Made by a program: the position numbers and the translations under genes
Shown here: positions 10,613 through 18,967 of the stretch, in pieces
Layout of the letters: each line of letters opens with the position of its first letter
How positions within the stretch are numbered: position 1 is the stretch's first letter
Notes under the pieces: generated by a model
What the model saw: only the letters and a program-made list of their open reading frames with translations
What the model was told of the DNA's origin: nothing
Database searches by the model: none
Assembly: GCA_029582265.1 (NCBI GenBank)
Contig: CM055823.1
Span: 12,155,716 to 12,219,715, forward strand
DNA from: Zoroaster sp. YZ-2022
Taxonomy: Eukaryota > Echinodermata > Asteroidea > Forcipulatida > Zoroasteridae
DNA: 64,000 nt
Direction: 5' to 3'

Positions 10613-11230
10613 GTCACGTATCTCATAACTGGTAGGTTGATCCGTTTTTAAAATCAATTTTCGGTGTAAAACTTGTTTAAGTTGCTCGCGCGCTTGCTCT
10701 CGTAGTTCAGCCGTTGGTATAACATCGTTTTCTCGAAGACAATTTTCAAATGAATCTCTATCTTTACAATAAAATAAACACACCCATTTAAGTTGCTCTC
10801 TAAAGTCCTTTAATACGCTATTGTATTTTTGAGTAAGTATCCAACAACTATGTTTAATATGCCTACCGCTAAAAGCTAATTGAGTAATCATACATTTATT
10901 GTTTTCGTCGTATTTTTTATAATGCAATTGTTTACTAGCGCTACAATCATCGATTATAAACAACGTTTCGTTTCCTTCTAGTACGTCGCTATATATTTTT
11001 ATCGCTTTGTTTAACGTACAATCTTTCAGATCATCAACAAGCACTCGCTCGTTGTTCCAAATCCATTTTCTATTTTGATACGCGTCATTGTTTTTTATGG
11101 TAGGACACAATATAACGATATTTTCGAAATGTTTTAAATATTCTTTTTGTAACAAGTTTAAAATAAATTCAGTTTTTCCACACCCCGTTTGACCACAAAT
11201 GAGCGCAACGTGCGAATATTTAGGTAACAT
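10610..11230 (-). CDS. A32-like genome-packaging ATPase (FtsK/HerA superfamily)
   Basis: 206 residues, intact. It powers translocation of element DNA into capsids. The Walker A motif is GQTGCGKTEF near residue 14. The Walker B motif is LFIIDDCSA, preceded by a run of acidic and hydrophobic residues. A QLAFSGRHIKHSCWILTQK block follows, which fits the sensor region of viral A32-type ATPases. It lies next to the major capsid gene on the same strand, the standard morphogenesis pairing. The start ATG is at 11230. Confidence 0.95.
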   Translation of the reverse strand: MLPKYSHVALICGQTGCGKTEFILNLLQKEYLKHFENIVILCPTIKNNDAYQNRKWIWNNERVLVDDLKDCTLNKAIKIYSDVLEGNETLFIIDDCSASKQLHYKKYDENNKCMITQLAFSGRHIKHSCWILTQKYNSVLKDFREQLKWVCLFYCKDRDSFENCLRENDVIPTAELREQAREQLKQVLHRKLILKTDQPTSYEIRD

Positions 11231-11339
11231 TTTCTTTTTAATATCAACAAATATGAAAAAGTTGATTATAATCGACGATGTTTAATATAGTTGTTTATAA
11301 AACTATATTATAGTTTATCGTCGGTACTCGTTCTTAAAT
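11231..11339. promoter_or_regulatory. Intergenic AT-rich segment with inverted repeats
   Basis: The spacer upstream of the ATPase contains palindromic TATAGTT/AACTATA pieces. It shares TATAGTTTATCGT with the capsid-gene upstream spacer (about 12660), a possible common control motif. Confidence 0.35.
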
Positions 11340-12617
11340 CTAATAATCGACGGATTCGAAACGTGAGTTTCTTATGTTTAGTTGCGCGTCCATGATAATA
11401 AAAGTATACATGTTTAGTTCACCCGCACTCTCGGCTTCTTTTTCAATTTGAATGGTAATTCCTTCGGATAAGTTTTGCACCCGTCTTCCGCTTCCGTGTA
11501 ATTTATTATCGGTACTCGTTCTTAAATCTAAAAATAAACCGTATCGATTTAAATAATAATTTGCTATTTTGATGTTGGATAAATCTAGAGCTTGCGCAAC
11601 TTGTATAGCGTGTTGTTTTCTCGAATCACCAAAATATTTTGAAATCTCTTCCCATTGTTGATATCTTTTCATTCCGTGCGCGTAGAGTTGATTAGGTACG
11701 CCTTCGATGGTAATACTAACTTTGTTTATTTTCGGATTATAAAACCTGTTGCACTCTTGTATGTTGGGTTCTTTGAATATAAACAATATTCCTTTCATAC
11801 TTTTTGCTGGAGTATTTAAATTTATATTCCACATTGTATCTTTTTTGTTGTACGTCGTTACGCTCTGTCTAAGTACACGATCAAACAATATACTCGTTCT
11901 ATTGCTGTATTGATTTCTAATTGTTCTAGCGAGTTCCGGCATGTGAACGACTTCAAATTCTAAAGAAATTCCGCTTATGACATATTTTGCGTTATCGTCG
12001 GTGCTTTTGATTACGTTGATAAATTTATTAAACACGAGTTCGTAAGTCAATCGATCTCCGATGCCCGACTGATAGTAAGGTTGATGATCGGTCAACAATT
12101 CAAAATCGAGCGGAATGTGATATCTATTTTTATACGCGTCCGCGACAGCTTTATCTTTTCCGCCGTTTGCGGTTACATCTTTATCGCTAGCGTCTATTCT
12201 TATTTTAGTTACGTTTACATCTTCTATTCCTTGATACGCTAAATTTTCGCGTTGATCTTTGGTCAGCCATTCGTCTTTAAAACAATTGAATACATCCGCA
12301 TCGTCTAAACTAAATATTTCGTTTCCTTCCATTTTAATTATTATATGTTTTACGATGCATCTACCTATATTTTGTACCAACGTTCTATTTACATCATCCG
12401 TGCTAACGAGTTCAATGTTGAAAGCTAATCTAGTCGTATTCGGAACGATGACGTCGTTCATTCCTAAATTTGGAAAACGAACCGTCAACAATTGGTTTTC
12501 GTTAATGGTACTCGGATTATTTGTAATGACGACTTTTTGGCGCATTCCTTTTACACCTCGAGGTTCTCTTATTCTTCTGTATGGATCTAGCGCATCTCCG
12601 TAAGTATTATTTGTCAT
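11340..12617 (-). CDS. Major capsid protein, double jelly-roll (hexon-like)
   Basis: 425 residues, intact. It would form the pseudo-hexagonal trimers of the virion shell. The opening (DPYRRIREPRGVKGMRQKV) and following VITNNPSTI/LLTVRFPN beta-rich region match the Polinton and adintovirus capsid family as I know it from cnidarian elements. The length suits the family. Beta-strand-rich composition throughout, without signal or membrane segments. The neighbouring packaging ATPase and the penton-like gene nearby support the role. The stop codon sits inside a short direct repeat (see findings). Confidence 0.92.
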   Translation of the reverse strand: MTNNTYGDALDPYRRIREPRGVKGMRQKVVITNNPSTINENQLLTVRFPNLGMNDVIVPNTTRLAFNIELVSTDDVNRTLVQNIGRCIVKHIIIKMEGNEIFSLDDADVFNCFKDEWLTKDQRENLAYQGIEDVNVTKIRIDASDKDVTANGGKDKAVADAYKNRYHIPLDFELLTDHQPYYQSGIGDRLTYELVFNKFINVIKSTDDNAKYVISGISLEFEVVHMPELARTIRNQYSNRTSILFDRVLRQSVTTYNKKDTMWNINLNTPAKSMKGILFIFKEPNIQECNRFYNPKINKVSITIEGVPNQLYAHGMKRYQQWEEISKYFGDSRKQHAIQVAQALDLSNIKIANYYLNRYGLFLDLRTSTDNKLHGSGRRVQNLSEGITIQIEKEAESAGELNMYTFIIMDAQLNIRNSRFESVDY

Positions 12618-12785
12618 ATTTGATGTTAGTAAATATAATAATTTTTTAAACTGTTGATTATAGTTTATCGTTAAACATGTTTTTTAATATCATGTTTTTT
12701 AATTATCGTGTTTTTAATATCATGTTTTTTTTAATTATCGTGTTTTTTATATCATGTTTTTTTAATTATCGTGCGTTGACTATAA
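12618..12785. promoter_or_regulatory. Divergent promoter region with about 30-bp tandem repeats
   Basis: It separates the leftward capsid/ATPase block from the rightward structural operon. It contains three to four copies of ATCATGTTTTTTAATTATCGTG. The segment ends in TATAAATG overlapping the start codon at 12786. Confidence 0.6.
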
Positions 12786-13220
12786 ATGGTAACTGTAGCG
12801 ATGATGGTTGCTGGTGCGGTAGTCAACGCGTTAGCGTTTACCGGTAGCAATTTTTTATTTAGTAATTTGCGTAGCAACGACGCATTGCAAGAACGCAAAC
12901 GACACGATTTAGCGTTAGAACAGCTTTCGAAAGCTAGAGACGAATTTAGTAAAAAGCGTTTAAAATATATCTAGATTATTTAAATGAAATACAAATACAA
13001 AGAATCGAGCGCAATAAGAACGTTTAATAACATTAACGAAGCGATGCAAGAATATTCGCGAGTTTCGAATGAGCGTGTAAATTTACCTCTCGATTTACGC
13101 TACGAACCTAAATTAGAAGATTTTTACGTTCCTAGCGAAGATCAAAAAACGAGAGAGATTGTATTTATAGCACTAGGCATGAGCGCGGTTGGTTACTTGA
13201 GTTATAGATTGTTAAAATAA
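12786..13220 (+). pseudogene. Membrane-associated coiled protein, split by stops
   Basis: Two open pieces lie in the same frame. The first, 62 aa from 12786, is hydrophobic (VAMMVAGAVVNALAFTGSN) and then helical, charged (KRHDLALEQLSKARDEF). The second, 78 aa from 12984, ends in a membrane segment (IVFIALGMSAVGYLSYRLL). Two stops at about 12972 and 12981 separate them. An adjacent frame stays open across this short gap, so two compensating indels in a single gene of about 145 codons are likely. In Polintons I know, both halves occur in one protein. Function unknown; a virion membrane role is inference. Confidence 0.6.
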
Positions 13221-13240
13221 AAGATGTAAAGTAATTGTAA

Positions 13241-13606
13241 ATGGCGGAAGGAGGGTACGATCTTATGGAAGCAGACCCGTTATTACAAAATCTTGATGAT
13301 GATAATGATGAAATAGCCTTAGGCGATGGAGCATACCGAGAGTATGACTATGACGATATTGATGAAAGTATGGAAAAATTAGAACTTGAAAGAAAAGAAA
13401 GTCAAAAAGTGTTAGACGAAGAAATAGAAAAAAGACATAAAAACCCTTTGTCTTTAGCGCAAATGCAACTTAGATTAACGGTTGATGATTTTTATAAAAG
13501 TGTAGGTATAAAAACAGCTATAAAAGATTATTCTTTTTTTGAAGAAAAATTAGAAAATAAAAAAAGCGTGCTCTATTTTAAAAAAGGTGAAAAGAAATAC
13601 GTTTAA
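13241..13606 (+). CDS. Acidic helical protein, probably the 5' part of a longer gene
   Basis: 121 residues: an acidic N-terminus (LLQNLDDDNDEIALGDG), then a helical ELERKESQKVLDEEIEKRHK stretch and a compact C-terminal domain (RLTVDDFYKSVGIK). Beyond the TAA at 13604 the same frame stays open and looks coding (RGKGFLSLSSLKISGLTEDD) for a further 70 codons or so. A second frame then takes over and runs into the gene at 13819. The original gene may have been longer and has since acquired a stop and a frameshift. Function unknown. Confidence 0.5.
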   Translation: MAEGGYDLMEADPLLQNLDDDNDEIALGDGAYREYDYDDIDESMEKLELERKESQKVLDEEIEKRHKNPLSLAQMQLRLTVDDFYKSVGIKTAIKDYSFFEEKLENKKSVLYFKKGEKKYV

Positions 13607-13818
13607 CTAAAAAGAGGAAAAGGATTTCTTTCGTTAAGTTCACTAAAGATTAGTGGTTTAACTGAAGACGATCTTTCACCATACTCTGCAACTCAACAAA
13701 GTTTTCTACTTGTTGTAGAAAAGCGGAAGAACCGATACGAGAGAAAACTAGTGGTGGTAGAAGATTACCTGCTCTACCGCTTGTAGAAAAATCTAAAAAA
13801 GTAGAAGAAGCTATCGAA

Positions 13819-14655
13819 ATGTCGGTGATAGAGAGCACCAGAGATATAGAAACGGAAACAGAATTAAACTTTTCGCGTTGTGAAATCTTGGGGTTAGATA
13901 GAGCTTTACGAACATCACGAGGTCAACTTGAATTAAATTTAGCTAAATTGAGCAAACTAGACGAAGAAATATCTAATCTTGAACAAGAATACGTGAACGC
14001 TCGAGATAGAGATGATGAAGACGAAACCGCGAGACTACGACAACAACTACTAGAAAAACAAGACGAAAGACGAGTGAGATTAGAAGCCGCAATCAATAAT
14101 GAAAACGTTTTACGTAGTCAAATTAATAGAGTTAGAGAAACGTTTCAAAAAATGTTAAATATAGACGTTACGTTAGGTGAGCGAGTTAAAACTTTATTTA
14201 GAGAGCAAGGCGTAACGATTGCTAGTATATTAACAGCTTTTACTATGACTATTGCTTTTATTATCGAATCACTCGGTAATGTTGTAAGTTCAGTTTTACC
14301 AAAACCTACACCACCAACACCGCCGACTCCACCTACACCACCCACTCCACCTACACCACCAACACCACCGACTCCACCTACACCACCAACTCCGCCGACT
14401 CCACCTACACCAACACCACCCACACCACCGAGCGGAGGTATAAGCGGGTGGATACAAAAAATGTTAAAAAATCTAGCTAACGTATTAGCTAAACTAGGAG
14501 CAAAAGCTTTAGCCGCTTTACCGGCTATTATCGGTAGTATAGTAAGTTGGTTATTTAAAATAGCTAGTAAAGTAGTTACGTTAGCGGCAGAACATTTATG
14601 GTTGGCGATAAGCGGAGTCGGAGTATTAGTTTTAGCTTATACGCAGAAAATGTAA
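13819..14655 (+). CDS. Coiled-coil / (PTP) linker / membrane protein
   Basis: 278 residues. Residues about 20-110 form a charged coiled coil (LDEEISNLEQEYVNARDRDDEDETARLRQQLLEK in part). A hydrophobic segment at about 133-152 follows (VTIASILTAFTMTIAFIIES). Then comes a proline-threonine linker at about 160-200 with roughly 14 PPT units. The C-terminal 70 residues are amphipathic and hydrophobic (NLANVLAKLGAKALAALPAI, then a terminal membrane segment). It resembles a rigid stalk between two membrane-active domains, suitable for an internal virion or membrane-disruption protein; that role is inference. The frame is open upstream to about 13690, so the true start may be earlier. Confidence 0.65.
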   Translation: MSVIESTRDIETETELNFSRCEILGLDRALRTSRGQLELNLAKLSKLDEEISNLEQEYVNARDRDDEDETARLRQQLLEKQDERRVRLEAAINNENVLRSQINRVRETFQKMLNIDVTLGERVKTLFREQGVTIASILTAFTMTIAFIIESLGNVVSSVLPKPTPPTPPTPPTPPTPPTPPTPPTPPTPPTPPTPPTPTPPTPPSGGISGWIQKMLKNLANVLAKLGAKALAALPAIIGSIVSWLFKIASKVVTLAAEHLWLAISGVGVLVLAYTQKM

Positions 14656-14667
14656 AAATGCTCCGCG

Positions 14668-16020
14668 TCAGCGTAACAATTCGTAAATCATAACACCTAC
14701 ACCGGTTAAAATCGCAAAACCAATTATTAAAGAATTTTTTTCTTCTTGATGCGTATCTTCTTCTAAAGAGTCTTTTTTAATCGTATCTTCTAAAGAGTCT
14801 TGCGCGTGCGCTAAACAATCGCTCATATTTTCATCTTCTACGTGTTTCGTAATTGTTGGTAGTTGCGTTTGTAAAGGTAAAATAGGAGCAACGGTGGGCG
14901 TTGAATTTGTATCTAAATTTGAACCTAAAGATAAATTACTCGTCGCGATTAATAGATTATTGTTGTATCCGGCGAACGTACCTATTCGTAAATTCATATC
15001 GCTAGGCATCATGTATAAATTTTCTCCTAGACAAAAGTTTAATTGACTGCGGGCGTATTGTAAAACATCTTGATATCGTTGAATGCTAGATTGTAAATCG
15101 GCCGGAGAGTCAATTTCTGCTTCGGTTATATTTATAAATTCGCGTTGCGCGTCTAAACCTGTACCACCCGCTAAAAATGGGCTTTTCGCTTGCGCTTGAG
15201 CTCCTAAAATCGCGTAAACGTACGTTCTTAACGAGTCGTTTATTCGTTGCGTACCAACGTCCGTAAAACCTTTAGCTAACCCTAAAGATAATATAAATTT
15301 TGACCAAGCGAGCTCCGTTGAAGATTGTGAAATGAATGCGATCGTATAGGTCGAAGGATGATCTCCAAAACTCATTTTAGTCGCGGTTTTGTAATAATCG
15401 TAATCGGTCACCTCGGTAGAAATAACGTTCAAACTACTTTTATCGTAGTTGTTTCCGGGTACCGCTTTGTAACCGTTATCGTAATAATAAGCAGTTCCTA
15501 ATCCGTTTGAATTTAAATCGACTCGTTGTTTCCAATTGGAGGCTTGAGAAAGGTGAAATTCTTTACATATGTTTTTGTACGCGCTCACGTCTATATTATT
15601 GGCAAACGCGTCGTAAAAATTTTGAAAAGATGCGGGGCAGCTCATTTCTTTGAGCAATCGTCTAATTTGATAATAGACGTGAAATCTAAAAAAACTACGA
15701 ATCATCATATTTGGATGATATAAATGACCGTAACTTACGCCGCACCTCGTCGTGGCGCAGTACGTCGCAAAATTTATTTGATTTTGATAAAATTTGAGCG
15801 GGTTAGAATGCCAATCGTCGACAACGTCGTCGCTTTTAACGCGAGGCAGCTTGTAGTTGTTGAAAACATTATTAAAACGAACGTTAACAAACTCGTTCTT
15901 GTTTATGTAAATGTTTATACTCGTTAAATCGCCATCGTTAAAATCGAGAGGCGCTTTAAAATTTCCGGATGCTGGATACGAATACGTAAAATTACTCTCG
16001 AATGCTAATGGAAACGTCAT
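14668..16020 (-). CDS. Conserved Polinton virion-type protein with C-terminal anchor
   Basis: 450 residues, intact, ATG at 16020. A large folded N-terminal region (blocks NPLKFYQNQINFATYCATT, FFRFHVYYQIRRLLKEM, RYQDVLQYARSQLNF, GYNNNLLIATSNL) is followed by a Pro/Thr-rich then acidic linker. It ends with one transmembrane helix (SLIIGFAILTGVGVMIYELL). From memory the same architecture recurs in cnidarian-type Polintons, but no function is assigned. Size, anchor and placement between capsid genes suggest a minor virion component. It is divergent from the penton-like gene across a 33-bp spacer. Confidence 0.7.
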   Translation of the reverse strand: MTFPLAFESNFTYSYPASGNFKAPLDFNDGDLTSINIYINKNEFVNVRFNNVFNNYKLPRVKSDDVVDDWHSNPLKFYQNQINFATYCATTRCGVSYGHLYHPNMMIRSFFRFHVYYQIRRLLKEMSCPASFQNFYDAFANNIDVSAYKNICKEFHLSQASNWKQRVDLNSNGLGTAYYYDNGYKAVPGNNYDKSSLNVISTEVTDYDYYKTATKMSFGDHPSTYTIAFISQSSTELAWSKFILSLGLAKGFTDVGTQRINDSLRTYVYAILGAQAQAKSPFLAGGTGLDAQREFINITEAEIDSPADLQSSIQRYQDVLQYARSQLNFCLGENLYMMPSDMNLRIGTFAGYNNNLLIATSNLSLGSNLDTNSTPTVAPILPLQTQLPTITKHVEDENMSDCLAHAQDSLEDTIKKDSLEEDTHQEEKNSLIIGFAILTGVGVMIYELLR

Positions 16021-16053
16021 TTATTATTAAAATATATATACTTTAATAATAAA
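16021..16053. promoter_or_regulatory. 33-bp bidirectional promoter
   Basis: A nearly pure A/T, almost palindromic spacer (TTATTATTAAAATATATATA core) is the only sequence between two diverging start codons. Both genes must be expressed from it or from within each other. Confidence 0.55.
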
Positions 16054-16728
16054 ATGTATCATACGTTCGAAATCGAAATAGGTAAAGAAGGAGGATCGAT
16101 TCAATTAGACAACGTTATCGATAATCGACGAGACAACCTCTCGATTATATTACACAGCGTAAACATTTGGGTGGGATATTACAACGTGCGTAAAAAAGAA
16201 AGAATACTAATTCGCACGACTAATGAAGACGACGTTATAAATTTTATCGAACCCGGGCTTTACAACATTAACGAAATTATCGAGATTATATTAAAATACG
16301 CGCCTTTCACCACGTTTACCATCGATAAAACAACCGGCGTTTTCTTGTTTAAAATAACTCAAGCTGACAAGTCTGTTAAATTTACTAGCGGGTTGGGTAA
16401 TTTATTGGGGTTTCACAACGAATTTCTAACCGCGGGAGAATACAGCAACAAAATAGACGTACAACTTTTTAAAATTTTATACATTCATTGCGATCAAATT
16501 TCTACGACCGATAATTATTTCAACGGAAAACCCTGCACAATTTTAAACGCTTTTCCTTTGCGAGACGCGTCGTTCGGCGAAAGCATGTACATGCAATATA
16601 CAAATCCATTAGCAAAAAAATTACGAGTCGGAACTTTTAACGAGTTGAGTTTTCGAGTTAGAGATAGCAAAAGTAGAGATATACATAATCACGGTTTCCC
16701 CATTATTTTAAATGTTGAAATTATATAA
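16054..16728 (+). CDS. Penton / minor capsid protein (single jelly-roll type)
   Basis: 224 residues, intact. It would occupy the fivefold vertices of the shell. Beta-rich throughout. The C-terminal block (KLRVGTFNELSFRVRDSKSR then HGFPIILNVEI) matches the closing strands of Polinton minor capsid proteins, which end in a similar L-F-rD-x(n)-G-P-x-x-L pattern. Length is close to the family norm. It is followed by three tandem paralogs that could be vertex attachments. Confidence 0.82.
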   Translation: MYHTFEIEIGKEGGSIQLDNVIDNRRDNLSIILHSVNIWVGYYNVRKKERILIRTTNEDDVINFIEPGLYNINEIIEIILKYAPFTTFTIDKTTGVFLFKITQADKSVKFTSGLGNLLGFHNEFLTAGEYSNKIDVQLFKILYIHCDQISTTDNYFNGKPCTILNAFPLRDASFGESMYMQYTNPLAKKLRVGTFNELSFRVRDSKSRDIHNHGFPIILNVEII

Positions 16729-16730
16729 AT

Positions 16731-17220
16731 ATGGCGAGCATTTATGGACCAAGTCGTATAACGGTCGCTAGCGTTGCTAGAACGATCGCTAGCGATGAAG
16801 CATCGAAGAAAGGTGAAATTTACGAACATCACGGATATCTAAACAGAGATGAAATTTTACAGCGAATAGTTTTAATCGAAAAATTTGACGGTGTACTAGG
16901 ATGGCACGATACGTTTAAACAACCTTTTTCTTGTTTACGACCGCGCCCACATACTGTAGTATTTTCGCGCAGTTTAATAAAACTAATAGTTTTGTTACGC
17001 ATTCGTCGACTCGCGATTACGCTCCCAACATTTATTATATTCCTTCTCCGCAACGAGATGCAAAATTTCATTTCCTCGATAATGAAATTCAACATTTAAA
17101 ATACGAAATGTGTTTTAAAATACGAAACGTTAGAAAAGTTTTTGTCGAAGCGAGTTTTTTCGGCTCGCTAAATTCAAAAATCTGTTTCAATATAAAAATA
17201 GCAAGTTCACCGTCAAATTA
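16731..17220 (+). pseudogene. Tandem paralog 1 of the MASIYGPSR family, frameshifted
   Basis: It begins MASIYGPSRITVASVART from the ATG at 16731, two bases after the penton-like stop and preceded by TATAAAT. The frame is good to about 16925 and then breaks in a T-rich run. The remaining coding potential continues in another frame to a stop at about 17219 (SPQRDAKFHFLDNEIQHLKY). Total length would match the two downstream paralogs (about 160 residues). It is the most divergent of the three. Confidence 0.7.
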
Positions 17221-17241
17221 AATAATTTTGGTATTATAAAT

Positions 17242-17724
17242 ATGGCGAGCATTTACGGGCCTAGTCGTACGAGCGAGCGAGTCAACAGTATCGCTAAAGA
17301 GAGTGATAGCGATACCGAGCCGAAAAGATATGTTAAATTTGGGTACCTCGAATCTAGTGAACTCAATCGTAAACACGTTTTTTATAGCGATTTAGAAGTT
17401 GAATTAGCTTGGTTTATAAATGCAGCAAGTATTTCTTTATTTAGAGACGCGTCGTTTCTTTCGTTCTACGTTAGAACTAGCGTGGGTGAAAATAGTTTAT
17501 ATTCTACGACGGGAATTTCCTTTTTACATGGCGAAGAAAAATTATACACGGTAATCAATAAAGATGAGTTTAATTTTACGAATGAAACACGATATGTAGA
17601 ATACTCATTGTGCCACGTTTCAAATTTAGACGGTCGTAAAATTAAACGATATATAACTATAAATTTAATCGGCTCTTTGGTCGAAGGAATCTGTTACGAG
17701 TTAATTATTAAAAGTTTAAATTAA
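17242..17724 (+). CDS. Tandem paralog 2 of the MASIYGPSR family
   Basis: 160 residues, intact, preceded by TATAAAT touching the ATG. Beta-rich. The N-terminus (MASIYGPSR) and C-terminal 45 residues (ETRYVEYSLCHVSNLDGRK onwards) are nearly identical to paralog 3. The middle (residues about 55-105) differs strongly. No known domain recognised. Position directly after the penton-like gene suggests a vertex, fibre or decoration protein; this is inference. Confidence 0.75.
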   Translation: MASIYGPSRTSERVNSIAKESDSDTEPKRYVKFGYLESSELNRKHVFYSDLEVELAWFINAASISLFRDASFLSFYVRTSVGENSLYSTTGISFLHGEEKLYTVINKDEFNFTNETRYVEYSLCHVSNLDGRKIKRYITINLIGSLVEGICYELIIKSLN

Positions 17725-17743
17725 TTATTTATATGTTATAAAT

Positions 17744-18211
17744 ATGGCGAGCATTTACGGACCTAGTCGTGAACATAATGTTGAAAACAATCACGAGCCG
17801 AAAAGATATGTTAAATTTGGACACATCGAACCTAGTGAACTCAATCGTCACCACGTTTTTTATAACGATTTAGAAGTTGAATTAGCTTGGCTTACAAATT
17901 CAGTAGGTCTTACTGTATTTAGAGGCTCGTTGTCTTTCTCGTTCTTCGTTAGAACTAGCGTAGGTGAAAATAATTCATATTCTACGACGGGAATTGAGTA
18001 CCTTAGTAGCGATGTATCAGCTTTTTTTACTCCCTATAATGCTAATTTTAATTTTACGAATGAAACACGATATATAGAATACTCATTGTGCCACGTTTCA
18101 AATTTAGACGGTCGTAAAATTAAACGATATATAACTATAAATTTAATCGGCTCTTCGGTCGAAGGAATCTGTTACGAGTTAATTGTTAGAACTATTCCCA
18201 TTAAAACATAA
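17744..18211 (+). CDS. Tandem paralog 3 of the MASIYGPSR family
   Basis: 155 residues, intact, with the same TATAAAT-ATG start. The N-terminal linker differs from paralog 2, the EPKRYVKFG block is shared, the centre is divergent (GSLSFSFFVRTS ... SSDVSAFFTPY), and the C-terminal third is almost identical at the DNA level. The pattern fits recent duplication or gene conversion with a freely varying central region. Confidence 0.75.
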   Translation: MASIYGPSREHNVENNHEPKRYVKFGHIEPSELNRHHVFYNDLEVELAWLTNSVGLTVFRGSLSFSFFVRTSVGENNSYSTTGIEYLSSDVSAFFTPYNANFNFTNETRYIEYSLCHVSNLDGRKIKRYITINLIGSSVEGICYELIVRTIPIKT

Positions 18212-18233
18212 TCTTTTACTATAATAAAAAACA

Positions 18234-18866
18234 ATGAGCGAATCAACGAACGTACTTTATACGAATTTACCATCATCATCAACTAACGTACTTTATCCAA
18301 ATTTACCACCTTTGACGAATGATGCTAAAACATTTCGATTGCAAAAAATCGACGATATTCAAAAAGAATTACGAACCGAAATAAACGAACGTGAAGCCAC
18401 GTTTAAAAAATATAATAAAATCATAAACGCTTGTAACGTTGCAGAAACTATCGCAGAAATGGGCTGTATGGGAGCGGGAGCCATCGGAATAGCCAGTATC
18501 GCCACAGTCGTATCATCGCCGGTAGGATTCACTTTAGAAGGTTTAGCTTTGGGGTTGGGCGGCGTAGCGGTTGTTATTAGATTTGCGAAAAATAAATTGT
18601 ATAAAAAAGCTAAAAAACACGATGAAATACGAGTTTTAGCAATGAGTAAACTCGACACGATCGAAAACCACGTTAGTAAAGCTTTAGAAGACGGTTACGT
18701 CAGTCAAGAAGAATTTACGCTCATATGCGAAGAGCGAGATAAATATTATAAAATGAAAGAAAAAATCCGCATGGTTAAAACCAAACCTGTAGAAACAAAT
18801 ATTAAAGCTGTCGATCTAAACGAAGAAAAAAAAATTCTTATAGAAAAACTTTTGAGTTTAAAATAA
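18234..18866 (+). CDS. Glycine-rich membrane / helical protein, conserved in Polintons
   Basis: 210 residues, intact. The N-terminal tail has a duplicated TNVLYTNLP/TNVLYPNLPP motif. A helical QKIDDIQKELRTEINERE follows, then a glycine-rich hydrophobic core (MGAGAIGIASIATVVSSPVG and GFTLEGLALGLGGVAVVI) and a KKAKKHDEIRVLAMSKL helical C-terminal half. I recognise this arrangement from cnidarian-type Polintons without a known function. The paired glycine-zipper segments suggest membrane insertion or pore-like packing (inference). Confidence 0.75.
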   Translation: MSESTNVLYTNLPSSSTNVLYPNLPPLTNDAKTFRLQKIDDIQKELRTEINEREATFKKYNKIINACNVAETIAEMGCMGAGAIGIASIATVVSSPVGFTLEGLALGLGGVAVVIRFAKNKLYKKAKKHDEIRVLAMSKLDTIENHVSKALEDGYVSQEEFTLICEERDKYYKMKEKIRMVKTKPVETNIKAVDLNEEKKILIEKLLSLK

Positions 18867-18967
18867 ACTTGAGTGTAAATAAAAATTACTACAATAACGT
18901 AGAGCATGATATAAAACTCGCTTCGCAAGAAGCGGAGCGAGTAATAGATAGACCACCACCGTACAAT

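Noticed and set aside
14145..14423. Glycine-valine repeat frame on the minus strand
   Set aside because: Antisense shadow of the proline-threonine linker in the 13819-14655 gene.
15526..15927. Plus-strand frames opposite the 450-residue gene
   Set aside because: Shadows of a long intact gene on the other strand.
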